Below, piece by piece: positions 42,500 to 50,537 of a DNA stretch of 64,000 nucleotides. Source of the DNA: a bacterium (GTDB taxonomy: Bacteria; 4484-113; JAFGCY01); the NCBI GenBank assembly GCA_020440605.1, contig JAGRNT010000003.1, positions 26,801 through 90,800 on the forward strand. The letters are read 5' to 3'. The notes beneath the pieces were generated by a model that was given only the letters and a program-made list of their open reading frames with translations, made no database searches and was not told the DNA's origin. The position numbers and the translations under genes were made by a program. Each line of letters starts with the position of its first letter. The stretch's first letter is position 1.

Positions 42500-42635
42500 A
42501 GCTACCCGCTTCAGCGGTAGTGGGCAATCGGAGACCCGATATCAGTCGGGCAACGGGAGGTCCGGAGCAATCCGGACAACGGAGCTATCCGCTTCAGCGG
42601 TAGAGGGCAAGCGGAGGCCTGATGTCAGTCAGGCG
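42500..42635 (+). repeat. Array of five GGAGG-type hairpins
   Basis: Five hairpins follow one another, each about 25 nt and preceded by GGAG: CTAC(C)CGC with loop TTCA (about 42500-42530), CCCGAT with loop ATCA (about 42533-42551), GTCCGGA-GCAA-TCCGGAC (42560-42577), CTATCCGC with loop TTCA (about 42584-42603), and GCCTGAT-GTCA-GTCAGGC (42617-42634). Stems change completely; loops are UUCA/NUCA or GCAA. The array fills most of a 340-bp gap; the rest is AT-rich and featureless. Confidence 0.82.
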
Positions 42636-42698
42636 AGTAAGCAGTGAATACTGAGCAATGAAGAATGAGCCAGACTGACGTAGAGATCATGATGTTAT

Positions 42699-43817
42699 TC
42701 ACTCCCCCCGCAGCACCTTCAGCAATTCATCGCCAATTCCATTCAGGCCCTGGCTGCCCAGTGAGCTGAAGATGATCAGGGTTTCACCTGTTTCCGGGTC
42801 GAAACGCCACAGCGCGCGGTTGCCCGGCGTCGTGCCATTGTGGCCATACATCCAGCGCTGGCCATCAAAGCGCTGCGAAATCCCCAGGCCGTAGGAGTAG
42901 GCTTCGCCGTTGGCAGTCTGGCCGGTGTCAATGAAGTCCGTCAGCTCGGCGAACTGCGTCTCATCAAGCAGCGATCCATCGCGCAGCAGCTCGGAGAAGT
43001 ACCAGAGATCCTGCGTGGAGGCATAGAGCCCGCCGGCGCTGCGCCCCATTCCCGGCATGTCCCAGCCGGAAATGTCCAGCACTTCGCCGTTGACAATGTA
43101 ATGGGCGGGCATGCGCCGGCAGCCCCAGGGCTCTTCCCAGAGCGTGGTCTGTGCCAGCTCCAGTGGGCCCAGCACATGCTCCAATAGCAGCCAGTCGTAA
43201 TCGCGGCCTGTGGCGCGCTCCATTGCCAGCGCCGCCAGCCAGAAGTTGGCATTGCTGTACTGGTAGCCCTGCCCCGGTTCGAACTGCAGCGGACGCGTAC
43301 TGACGCTGGCCAGCAGCATTTCGTGGCTGAGTTTCGGCTGTTCCCCCAGCAGCAGGCGTGCCGCTGGCAGCACGAAGGCATAGTGCTCCTCTCTGGCGAG
43401 GTGGTAGGGCAGGCCGCTGCGGTGGGACATCAGGGTGCGCAGCGTGACATTCCCCAGCTCGGCCTCGCTGAACATGTCGTCAATCTCAGGGATATACGTT
43501 GCCAGTGGAGTATCGAGCTCGAGTGTCCCGGCTTCCTTCAGCTCCAGGGCCAGCACGGCGGTGAAGCATTTGGTGATGCTGCCCAGCGGCCAGATGGCAA
43601 CTTCGTCATCCGCAAGCCCCGGATCCCCATGCCAGAGGCTGACCTGCGTGCCACTGCTGTCTACGTAGAAAGCCTCAGCCAGTGGAACTTCTCTGGACTC
43701 ACACCACTGCGAGAAGCGCTGCTGGGCTTCCCGATAGAGTGCTTCCGCCTGGGCCTCCCCGGCGCTCAGGCAAAGTATCAGCAGGCAGATCAGGGCCAGC
43801 CGGCTTGCATGAGTCAT
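42699..43817 (-). CDS. Secreted beta-lactamase-family serine hydrolase
   Basis: A 372-residue protein with a signal peptide (1-24, ending EAQAEA) and the class C beta-lactamase/esterase fold: SxxK in GSITKCF (about residue 77-83), YxN in YQYSNANFW (about 199-207) and HxG in GHNGTTPG (about 329-336). Members are D-Ala-D-Ala peptidases, esterases or beta-lactamases; the substrate cannot be read. The ATG overlaps the stop of the preceding gene (ATGA). Confidence 0.9.
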   Translation of the reverse strand: MTHASRLALICLLILCLSAGEAQAEALYREAQQRFSQWCESREVPLAEAFYVDSSGTQVSLWHGDPGLADDEVAIWPLGSITKCFTAVLALELKEAGTLELDTPLATYIPEIDDMFSEAELGNVTLRTLMSHRSGLPYHLAREEHYAFVLPAARLLLGEQPKLSHEMLLASVSTRPLQFEPGQGYQYSNANFWLAALAMERATGRDYDWLLLEHVLGPLELAQTTLWEEPWGCRRMPAHYIVNGEVLDISGWDMPGMGRSAGGLYASTQDLWYFSELLRDGSLLDETQFAELTDFIDTGQTANGEAYSYGLGISQRFDGQRWMYGHNGTTPGNRALWRFDPETGETLIIFSSLGSQGLNGIGDELLKVLRGE

Positions 43818-44173
43818 GGCCGCGGTTCTCCTTCATCAAAGCGGGGCAACTGCCCCAGTTCCTGCAATTCCAGCACAAGCAGGTGGTCCATGAACATCGG
43901 GCCGTGAAAGGAGATATGCCCGTCCACCGCACTCAGCTGAATGTCCTCGAAGTAGTACTGGTAGACGCTCTCAATCTCATACTTGAGCGGTTCGGCCGAG
44001 AAGCTGGTCTGGGTCCAGTGCACGCGGCCACTGTCCTGGAAGCGCGCTCGCATCATTGACTCACAGATTTCGCGGCCGTCCGGGTTCTCCTGGCGCAGCG
44101 TGCCATCCTTGAGGATCCGCCGGAATTCGATCGCATTCTCCGTGATCAACACTGCGCTGACTTCATAGATCAT
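43814..44173 (-). CDS. Small protein of unknown function coupled to the hydrolase
   Basis: A 119-residue protein rich in charged and aromatic residues, probably alpha/beta. I start it at the ATG at 44173; TATTAT lies 7 nt upstream (44181-44186). It precedes the serine hydrolase with a 4-nt overlap. It reads as a substrate- or lipid-binding partner, but no family is recognised. Confidence 0.65.
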   Translation of the reverse strand: MIYEVSAVLITENAIEFRRILKDGTLRQENPDGREICESMMRARFQDSGRVHWTQTSFSAEPLKYEIESVYQYYFEDIQLSAVDGHISFHGPMFMDHLLVLELQELGQLPRFDEGEPRP

Positions 44174-44193
44174 CAATTGAATAATAAAGCACT

Positions 44194-44217
44194 GGAGGGT
44201 CGGACTTCAGTCCGACT
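44194..44217 (+). repeat. Single GGAGG-type hairpin
   Basis: GGAGG followed by GTCGGAC-TTCA-GTCCGAC (44199-44216), a perfect 7-bp stem with a C(UUCA)G loop, just before the acylphosphatase promoter. Confidence 0.75.
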
Positions 44218-44286
44218 GACCATCTTGCTCAGAGAGCAGCACACCGCCTGCTCTTTGCTTCCAACTTTCTGCTATATGATTCAGAT

Positions 44287-44571
44287 ATGGCTGAGCCAAT
44301 CAGCATGCGGGTCAGCGTCAGCGGCAAGGTGCAGGGCGTGTTCTACCGCGTCACCGTGCAGGACTGGGCCCAGGAACTCGGTGTGAAGGGCTGGGTACGT
44401 AATGAACCGGATGGTTCAGTTACCGCATTGCTCCAGCATCAGCATAAGCCTGTGCTGGATGAAATGCTCAGACGGATGTGGCAGGGACCGCCCAAGGCTG
44501 TGGTACTCACGCTGCACAGCGAACAGCTCGAAGCCCAGCTGCAGTATGACGAATTCTCAGTGCTGCGCTGA
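44287..44571 (+). CDS. acyP: Acylphosphatase
   Basis: A 94-residue enzyme that hydrolyses acyl phosphates. The motif VSGKVQGVFYRVTVQDWAQELGVKGWVRNEPDGSV includes the catalytic Arg (FYR) and Asn (VRNEPDG). Standard length. TATGAT ends exactly 6 nt before the ATG, so it is leaderless. Flanked by unrelated genes. Confidence 0.95.
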   Translation: MAEPISMRVSVSGKVQGVFYRVTVQDWAQELGVKGWVRNEPDGSVTALLQHQHKPVLDEMLRRMWQGPPKAVVLTLHSEQLEAQLQYDEFSVLR

Positions 44572-44594
44572 ATTGAACTACTTAGCGGATCCGC

Positions 44595-45374
44595 TCAGGA
44601 ATTTTCCAAGTGGCTGATTGCGCTGTAGATGCTTTCGTGACAGCTCTCGTGCGCCTGCAGGTGCAGCTTCCAGTTCTCCAGAGGAATCAGCTCATGCTCC
44701 AGGCAACACTGCCACAGCGCTCCGTCGAGTGCCTGCCAGTCACCGTAGTTGCGTGCCGCCCGCAGCAGTTCCGCCAGCTGCTCCGGACGGGCCCGTTCTT
44801 CCAGCAGGGCCAGGCTCAACTGCCTGAACAGCAATACAAACTGTGTGCTTGGTTTTGCATTAAATGAGCGTGCCAGACAACAGGCCTGCATCGCCAGCGC
44901 ACTGTTGCGGCTGATCAATGCTTCCTGCAACATGGCCTCCACAAGCAGGCCGTCCGCACCATGCTCCGCGCGCAACCCGCGCCGTGGTTCCAGACGCTTC
45001 AGGCTGTCCGCCTCCAGCATCCCGGCCTGCAAGAGCAGGATTGCTGCGATGTAACGGCAGCGCAGGGCAGTCTGCTGCAGCTCTGCATCCAGATCCGGCA
45101 GTTCGCAGTTGTCACACAGGAGTTTCCAGGCCTGGCGGGCCTGCTGTGGGGAACAGAGGAAGACGGCGGCGCGCACGTCCAGCAGCAGCAGCTCGAGCAG
45201 CATGCTGCGGGCAACATTACTGCCCCGCGGACAGTTCTGCAGCTCGGCCGCGGCCTGCAGGCGCAGGCGGCTGTAGCCCTCGGGATCCGGATGGTTCAGC
45301 AGTTCGTGCAGTTGGGCGCGGAGCAGCGGCCAGTCCAGCTCGCTGGCCTGCCCCTCAATGGCTTTCTGGTTCAT
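44595..45374 (-). CDS. Helical repeat-like protein of unknown function
   Basis: A 259-residue, leucine-, glutamine- and alanine-rich all-helical protein (LDAELQQTALRCRYIAAILLLQAGMLEADSLKRLEP) that reads like helical hairpin repeats without a clear TPR consensus. Several Cys residues. It is convergent with the acylphosphatase (24 nt between stops). No start signal stands out. Confidence 0.62.
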   Translation of the reverse strand: MNQKAIEGQASELDWPLLRAQLHELLNHPDPEGYSRLRLQAAAELQNCPRGSNVARSMLLELLLLDVRAAVFLCSPQQARQAWKLLCDNCELPDLDAELQQTALRCRYIAAILLLQAGMLEADSLKRLEPRRGLRAEHGADGLLVEAMLQEALISRNSALAMQACCLARSFNAKPSTQFVLLFRQLSLALLEERARPEQLAELLRAARNYGDWQALDGALWQCCLEHELIPLENWKLHLQAHESCHESIYSAISHLENS

Positions 45375-45601
45375 GCAATGGGAATGCTTAATGGTTTATT
45401 TGCGTGCCGATACGTGTCCCGGGCCATTATGCCATTTACCGGGGCTGACTGCCAGTCCAGTAAACGGGAAGTGCCGCTGGCTCGGGGAGAATACGCCTGA
45501 TGCCGGTAGCGTGTCATAACTGGGGACGCTGTGCTGTTATATTGGTTACGGAATCGGGGGTCATCATGAACTGCAGCGCAGCACACGGGGGAGACTGAGG
45601 C

Positions 45602-46231
45602 ATGGCCAAGCCGACACGCTGTCCGGAATGCGGGGCCGAGGCCAGCCTGCGGCTCGGGGAACTGAGCTGTGCACAGTGCGGCTACATCCGCCAGCAGGCC
45701 TTGCCTGCTTCAGGAGCATCCCAGCACTACGTCCAGCAAGGCCGGCCCGGGCGCAGTTCCGGCCTGCCGGCCGATGACCCGCTGATCCGCGGCGGCAGCG
45801 ACGACACACCCTCCGGCCAGCTCTGGCGCCTGCAGGGCGGACGCAGTGCGCGGCTCAAGGTCAGCTATGGCGACGCCGGACCCAGCACCGCGGAGCTGGG
45901 GGCCTTCATCGCCTGCTTCTTCTGTACCACCGTGCTGATGCAGTACGCCGTGGCCAGCATCTTCCAGCTGCCGGGCATCGGCGTGGGCGGAATTGTCAGC
46001 GCGCTGTTCATGACCGGGGTGCTGGCCTTCACCCTCGGCCAGCAGCTGGCCTGTCTGAAGGGCTTCTTCATGCTGATTTCCTTCATGATCGCTGCTATGA
46101 GCCTGTTCATGATCTGGAAGGCTGTCAACATCCATGACTGGCTGAGTGTGGCCTTCAGCTTCGTGGAGTTCGGCCTGAGCGGCTGGCTGTTCTCGATCCT
46201 CTACCGCCAGAATATCAACGAAGGGCTCTAG
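45602..46231 (+). CDS. Zinc-ribbon membrane protein
   Basis: A 209-residue protein with an N-terminal zinc ribbon (RCPECGAEASLRLGELSCAQCGY; two CxxC pairs 17 apart), a Gly/Ser-rich linker and four transmembrane helices (about 100-120, 128-148, 155-175, 182-200). GGGGGAGA lies upstream of the ATG. It shares the ribbon-plus-four-helices plan with 37102-37803 but little sequence. Confidence 0.72.
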   Translation: MAKPTRCPECGAEASLRLGELSCAQCGYIRQQALPASGASQHYVQQGRPGRSSGLPADDPLIRGGSDDTPSGQLWRLQGGRSARLKVSYGDAGPSTAELGAFIACFFCTTVLMQYAVASIFQLPGIGVGGIVSALFMTGVLAFTLGQQLACLKGFFMLISFMIAAMSLFMIWKAVNIHDWLSVAFSFVEFGLSGWLFSILYRQNINEGL

Positions 46232-46259
46232 TCCCCTGCTGCTCTGGCATAATCAGCGC

Positions 46260-46625
46260 ATGTCACGCAGTGCTGGTGGCCGCAGGCCGCGGCTGGATAT
46301 TGAAGTCCCGGAAAGCTGGCTGGCGATCTACGCCGTGGTCAGGCGCATCCCCAAGGGCAAGGTGGCGAGCTACGGCCAGGTGGCTCTGCTCGCCGGCCTG
46401 CCGCGTGCCGCACGCCTTGCCGGCACGGCCCTGTTCCACGGCCCGGCTGAGCTGGTTTCGAAGATCCCCTGGCAGAGGGTGGTGAATGCCGCCGGACGGA
46501 TCAGTTACAGCGAAGCTCGCAATGGCAGTGACCACCGCCAGCGCGAACTGCTGGAGAAGGAAGGAATCGAATTCACGCCCGCAGGTGTGATCAGGATGTC
46601 GAAGTACGGCTGGGACGGCAAGTAG
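46260..46625 (+). CDS. Alkyltransferase-like protein (ATL)
   Basis: A 121-residue protein with the DNA-binding C-terminal domain of O6-alkylguanine transferases: IPKGKVASYGQVALLAGLPRAARLAG. The active-site motif PCHRV reads PWQRV, so the Cys is replaced by Trp and no alkyl transfer can occur. ATL proteins bind O6-alkylguanine and hand it to nucleotide excision repair. CATAAT ends 6 nt before the ATG, so the transcript is leaderless. Confidence 0.9.
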   Translation: MSRSAGGRRPRLDIEVPESWLAIYAVVRRIPKGKVASYGQVALLAGLPRAARLAGTALFHGPAELVSKIPWQRVVNAAGRISYSEARNGSDHRQRELLEKEGIEFTPAGVIRMSKYGWDGK

Positions 46626-46647
46626 GGATTCAGGGACCGGGGACCTG

Positions 46648-46675
46648 TTGACAGAAGAAATTCCTCGGGAATTTC
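46648..46675 (+). promoter_or_regulatory. TTGACA box and 19-bp palindrome upstream of the sigma-like gene
   Basis: TTGACA (46648-46653) is followed by the perfect palindrome GAAATTCCtcgGGAATTTC (46657-46675; 8-bp arms). The gene starts at 46724. The palindrome falls where a repressor or autoregulator would block the -10 region. Confidence 0.55.
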
Positions 46676-46723
46676 CGCAGGATCTGTCGCATTTCTCCCC
46701 CTTTACCTGTCTGCATATCTGAG

Positions 46724-47503
46724 ATGTTGTTTCCCATGCGTCGCCGGCCGGAGCTGACTCTGCGTGAGATCCGCTGGCTGCTGCGCGAATCCGTGCAGGA
46801 AATGCATAGCCCGCGTTCGCGGATCCGCATGGCGGGCCAGCGTCTGGACGAGCTGCGGATGCGGCTCAGAGGCCGCGATACCCGTGATCCGCTCGTGGCG
46901 GAGCTGTTCCGCGAATTCGCCGCCTGCATCACCCGCGAACTGCCGGCCCTGACCACCCTGCCGGCTCTCAGACGCCTTACGGACAGCCGCGAGGAATGTG
47001 ATGATGCGGCGGCCGCCGGAATCGCCTCACTCTGGCGCTACATGCTGCGCAACCACGGCAGCGGTGAGGAACCCCTGTTCCGGGACTGCGCCTGGGCCTA
47101 CCTGGGACGCTGCATCGTGAATGAGGCGCGCGACATGCTGCGCCTGAAGATTGCGCAGCGGGAGAATGAGCAGCAGCTCGAGGCCGCCGAAAGCCTGGCC
47201 GCCATGGGCAGTGGCAGTGGTGCCGGGGGACTGGCTGAACTGTTCTTCTGGTGCCGGCTGGCGATCGCCGGAGAGACACGCACACGCAACCGCGAAATCA
47301 TCGTACTGCGCCTGATGCAGCTCTGGCTGGCCGGCGAGGGCTACAACTGCCGGCTGGAGGAGGTGCGCAGCGTGCTGGGGGAAATGGAAATCGAGATCCG
47401 CGAACATGCCCTGCGCCAGCAGGTCAACCGGTTGGTTGCACGGATGCACAACCGGGTCAGCGCTGATCGGGAAGCCGTTACCGGCCTGGAGGGCCAGGTA
47501 TGA
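46724..47503 (+). CDS. Possible divergent sigma-70-like protein
   Basis: A 259-residue basic helical protein. Two regions recall ECF sigma factors: a helical block with LWRYMLRNHGSGEEPLFRDCAWAYLGRCIVNEARDMLRLKI where region 2 would be, and RNREIIVLRLMQLWLAGEGYNCRLEEVRSVLGE ... LRQQVNRLVARMHNRV where region 4 would be. The match is by shape, not clear motif. The next gene starts inside its stop (ATGA) and encodes a single-helix membrane protein, the usual anti-sigma arrangement. The start could also be the ATG at 46736. Confidence 0.5.
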   Translation: MLFPMRRRPELTLREIRWLLRESVQEMHSPRSRIRMAGQRLDELRMRLRGRDTRDPLVAELFREFAACITRELPALTTLPALRRLTDSREECDDAAAAGIASLWRYMLRNHGSGEEPLFRDCAWAYLGRCIVNEARDMLRLKIAQRENEQQLEAAESLAAMGSGSGAGGLAELFFWCRLAIAGETRTRNREIIVLRLMQLWLAGEGYNCRLEEVRSVLGEMEIEIREHALRQQVNRLVARMHNRVSADREAVTGLEGQV

Positions 47504-47904
47504 ATCTGCATAACAATGAAGCCATGAGAGAGGCCCTGCCTCCGTTGGACAGCCAGGCCGGGCTGGAAGCACGCCTGCTGCGCCTGATGGAAGTCAGCCT
47601 GGCCCAGGAACAGCGCAGCCGCTGCGAGCTGGACAGCAGCCTCAGGCCCCTGAGCCCGCAGCAGCTCAGGCGCAATGCCGTCACCGAACTGATGCTGCAT
47701 GCCGAGGAAGGCTACTTCGACCATATGAACAGCCTCGTGAAGCGCTCAGCGATGTACACCGCAAGCGTCGTGGCCTTCGCACTCGGGATGATGCTGATCA
47801 GCGGCGGACCGCAGGACGTGGCCTCCGGCACGCATCTGAAGCTCGGTTGCACGGTGCCAGCCAAGCTGCACCTGACGAGCTCCGCCAACTGGAACATCGA
47901 CTAG
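47500..47904 (+). CDS. Single-helix membrane protein, possible anti-sigma factor
   Basis: A 134-residue protein: a charged, helical N-terminal cytoplasmic part (about 1-85; QLRRNAVTELMLHAEEGYFDHM), one membrane helix (about 86-105, ASVVAFALGMMLIS) and a short exterior tail with one Cys. This is the topology of ECF anti-sigma factors, though no zinc-binding HxxxCxxC is seen. GGAGG lies upstream and the ATG overlaps the previous stop. Function inferred from the pair. Confidence 0.5.
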   Translation: MNLHNNEAMREALPPLDSQAGLEARLLRLMEVSLAQEQRSRCELDSSLRPLSPQQLRRNAVTELMLHAEEGYFDHMNSLVKRSAMYTASVVAFALGMMLISGGPQDVASGTHLKLGCTVPAKLHLTSSANWNID

Positions 47905-47936
47905 TTATCCCGATAACAGGGACCGGGGATCCGGTT

Positions 47937-48656
47937 TCAGATGCGTAGTTTCAAACCAAGCAGTTTGTCAACGTGTTCCAGATGAACCTGCGTGCGGGTG
48001 AGCGACAGCAGGTGTGCGAAGTTGCCGAGCCCGAAAGCCAGTATGAGAATAGCAACACTGAATGCAAAATCAATGCTCCCGTTTGAACTGGGAAAACTCT
48101 GCAGTCTGAAATCCGGAATGGAGACCACGAACAACAGCATGCAGATTGCGCTGATGTTAATGAAGGCAAGGATCTGCCATTCAATGCGGTGAATCTGTCC
48201 GGGAGCGGCGTACCAGTCGAGCAGTCTGATGACATGTTTCAGCCAGGCCCGCCTGTTCCTGGGACGCCAGCCCAGCCAGATCCGACTGTACCAGGGCAGG
48301 GAATCGTGAATCAGGGGTGTTTCGTTTGGCCATTCCAGCAATGCCTGGACTTTCTCACGGCTCAGTGGAATCGCTGCCATTCGCCTGATCATGCGTCCAC
48401 GGGCTATCCAGGCCACGACATACATAACCACACAGGCCAGCAGCCAGGCCGCCAGTGACATTGCCGAGCCAACAGATCCAGATGTGGTTCTGTGATGCAG
48501 GATTGTTGGCAGGACTAAGTAAAAGTGGATTCCGCCACCACAAATACATAGCCAGATGTATGAACCGGGAGTCTCAGTGAATAAACCGGCTATCAGCCCT
48601 CGACAGTCCTCGATCGATTCCTGTGCAGGAATATCATTGTTCCTGGCTGAGTCCAT
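47937..48656 (-). CDS. Four-helix membrane protein
   Basis: A 239-residue protein with four hydrophobic helices (about 32-52, 65-88, 160-180, 196-215). I start it at the ATG at 48656 with GGAG 6 nt upstream, rather than at 48695. It lies downstream of the HicB-like gene on the same strand. No family is recognised. Confidence 0.68.
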   Translation of the reverse strand: MDSARNNDIPAQESIEDCRGLIAGLFTETPGSYIWLCICGGGIHFYLVLPTILHHRTTSGSVGSAMSLAAWLLACVVMYVVAWIARGRMIRRMAAIPLSREKVQALLEWPNETPLIHDSLPWYSRIWLGWRPRNRRAWLKHVIRLLDWYAAPGQIHRIEWQILAFINISAICMLLFVVSIPDFRLQSFPSSNGSIDFAFSVAILILAFGLGNFAHLLSLTRTQVHLEHVDKLLGLKLRI

Positions 48657-48720
48657 TTCTTCTCCAGCTATCGCATGAACATGCAAATCCCGCAAATCAA
48701 GGTTGTCCGGCGAGCTTGGA

Positions 48721-48939
48721 TCAGGTGCTAACTGATTCCGTACCTACAACCGTAGCAGGTGCCGGTATCGGAAGACCATCTTCCCTCAAGCCAGCCAGGT
48801 GCAGCTCAAGTGATTCACGAAACAATTTCTTCAATTCGTCCAGACTTTCAGCTGCTGCAATACATCCAGGTACATCAGGAGAGTACGCAGACCAGTTGGC
48901 CTCTCCCTTTTCATAAACGACTAAATAGGTCAGCTGCAT
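48721..48939 (-). CDS. HicB-like protein without a visible HicA
   Basis: A 72-residue protein with the HicB fold signature: LTYLVVYEKGEANWSAYSPDVPGCIAAAESLDELKKLFRESLELHLAGLREDGLPIP. In HicAB modules HicB inhibits the mRNA-cleaving HicA. HicA is normally a neighbour of about 60 codons; none is seen on either side, so this is an orphan or has another role. The start at 48939 follows AGGTG; a GTG at 48945 is possible. Confidence 0.85.
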   Translation of the reverse strand: MQLTYLVVYEKGEANWSAYSPDVPGCIAAAESLDELKKLFRESLELHLAGLREDGLPIPAPATVVGTESVST

Positions 48940-49035
48940 AGTCACCTGATTGTACAGATACTCTTTTCAGTATTCAATCCGGCAAGCCATACTGAGGCAA
49001 AGAGGGATCAGGTATCCCGGAGTATCACGCAACTG

Positions 49036-49067
49036 AGACCGGCGAAGGCTTGCGCGAGCCGGCAGGA
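49036..49067 (+). repeat. H3-type hairpin at the 3' end of dnaN
   Basis: The core at 49041-49062 follows GAGACC and ends before AGGAA: outer stem CCGGC/GCCGG, GA/GA internal loop, GCTTGC centre. It is the ninth copy of the H3 family and lies immediately after the dnaN stop, so its reverse would be in the 3' UTR. Confidence 0.7.
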
Positions 49068-49068
49068 A

Positions 49069-50184
49069 TCAGTCCATGCGGATCGGCATCACGATGTAGA
49101 GATAGTCCGGATCGCGCGGGCTGCTGACCAGCACCGGGTTGACCTCATTGATCCAGTTGAGCACGACCTGGTCGCCGGGGATGTTCTTCAGGACCTGGAT
49201 GATGTACTCCGGGTTGAGTGCGATGCGGATCGCCCCACCCTCGATCTGGGCTGCCAGCTCCTCGACACCCTTGCCGACCTCACCCGCATCACTGCGGATG
49301 TCGATCTTGTCATCGCTGCTTTCGATATGTGCCACCGGGTTCTGGTCGCGGGTGCGGCAGACCAGCTGCACGCGCTGCAGGGCCTCGCTCAGCTCGCTCT
49401 TGTCGAGAAACACGCGGGTGGAGATATCCTTCGGGATCACGCGCTCATAGTCCGGGAACTTCACGTCCAGCAGGGAGCAGACCACCAGCTGGCTGCCGAA
49501 GGCGAAGGCAACCTGGTTGCCGGGGTTGAAGATCGCCACCGCGGCATCGTCGTCATCCGGCAGCATCTTCTCCAGCTCATCCGCGACGCGGGCGGGCAGC
49601 AGCAGGTTCTGCTGCAGTTCATTACCGGCCAGGCCCTTGTTTCGCTTGAGCGCCAGGCGGTGTCCGTCAGTGGCCACGATGTCCAGGCTGGCACCGTTGA
49701 AGACGAAGAACACGCCGTTCGTGTAATGCACGGCCCCGGTGGAGCTGTCCTTCACGGCGCTGAAGGTCGTCTGCTGCAGGGCATGCTTCAGCAGGCTGGC
49801 CGGGATGCTCGTCAGCAGAGACCCTTCATATTCAGGCAGGCCGGGGAAATTCTCGTCCGGCATGATCGTCAGGTCATAGGAACTGCGGCCGACCTGCACA
49901 TTCAGCTGGTTGCCTTCCGTGCTGAGCGTCACGTCCTTCTTCGGCAGCTTGCCAACCAGCTTGGAGAGCAGGTCTGCGGGAGCAAGGAAGCTGCCCGGTT
50001 CGGCATCATTGACCGCCAGAGTACGGCGGATCGTGAACTCGCCGTCGGTGGCGGTCATTTCGACACTGTCGGAACTGACAACCACCCGCACATGGTTCAG
50101 CACCGGATTGATGCTGCGGGTTACCGCCTTGCTGACCGTTGACAACACGGCCGAGAGGAGTTCCTGACTGATCACTACGCGCAT
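49069..50184 (-). CDS. dnaN: DNA polymerase III beta clamp
   Basis: A 371-residue processivity clamp that encircles DNA and tethers the polymerase. Three similar domains of about 120 residues: MRVVISQELLSAVLSTVSKAVTRSINPVLNHVRVVV at the start, the central TNGVFFVFNGASLDIVATDGHRLALKR, and the end GDQVVLNWINEVNPVLVSSPRDPDYLYIVMPIRMD. Usual length. A TATAAT box lies about 45 nt upstream of the ATG. dnaA and recF, its usual neighbours, are not here; a 350-bp gap with DnaA-box-like sites lies upstream. Confidence 0.97.
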   Translation of the reverse strand: MRVVISQELLSAVLSTVSKAVTRSINPVLNHVRVVVSSDSVEMTATDGEFTIRRTLAVNDAEPGSFLAPADLLSKLVGKLPKKDVTLSTEGNQLNVQVGRSSYDLTIMPDENFPGLPEYEGSLLTSIPASLLKHALQQTTFSAVKDSSTGAVHYTNGVFFVFNGASLDIVATDGHRLALKRNKGLAGNELQQNLLLPARVADELEKMLPDDDDAAVAIFNPGNQVAFAFGSQLVVCSLLDVKFPDYERVIPKDISTRVFLDKSELSEALQRVQLVCRTRDQNPVAHIESSDDKIDIRSDAGEVGKGVEELAAQIEGGAIRIALNPEYIIQVLKNIPGDQVVLNWINEVNPVLVSSPRDPDYLYIVMPIRMD

Positions 50185-50537
50185 TGGAGAGCCCCGGTGA
50201 ATCTTGGTTTATTCAATTTATGAACACCGATTATAACACTGCAGGACTGGCCCACTGCGATGCTGTGCCTGCTCTGTCCACGCTCTTCACAGCTTTCCCA
50301 AGCACTGCCCAAACAGATTTTTGATTCGGGCACGGAATGTGGATGTTTACCGGATTTTTACCCAGGTCGGCGATAAGTCAACGCCATGCTTGATTACGAA
50401 TCAGCTTCGATCAGATTCAGGTAAAACTCAATCCACGTAAAAGAGGCTGGTTAAATCCAGATCTGATCAGCTCCGCCGGACTTATCCAAACTGTCAGTGT
50501 CCCTAGTACTGATACTGATTTAAAATAAACAAAGGCT
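50185..50537. other. Intergenic region with DnaA-box-like sites (possible origin)
   Basis: This gene-free stretch beside dnaN has TTATCCAAA (50482-50490; 8 of 9 to the DnaA box), TGTGGATGT (50338-50346; 7 of 9 reversed) and CAATCCACG (50429-50437; 6 of 9), with AT-rich runs between. Too few and too loose to call an origin outright. Confidence 0.35.

Noticed and set aside
42500..42635. Repeat array as a CRISPR
   Set aside because: Repeats are not identical, spacers are too short, and stems vary; no cas gene is present.
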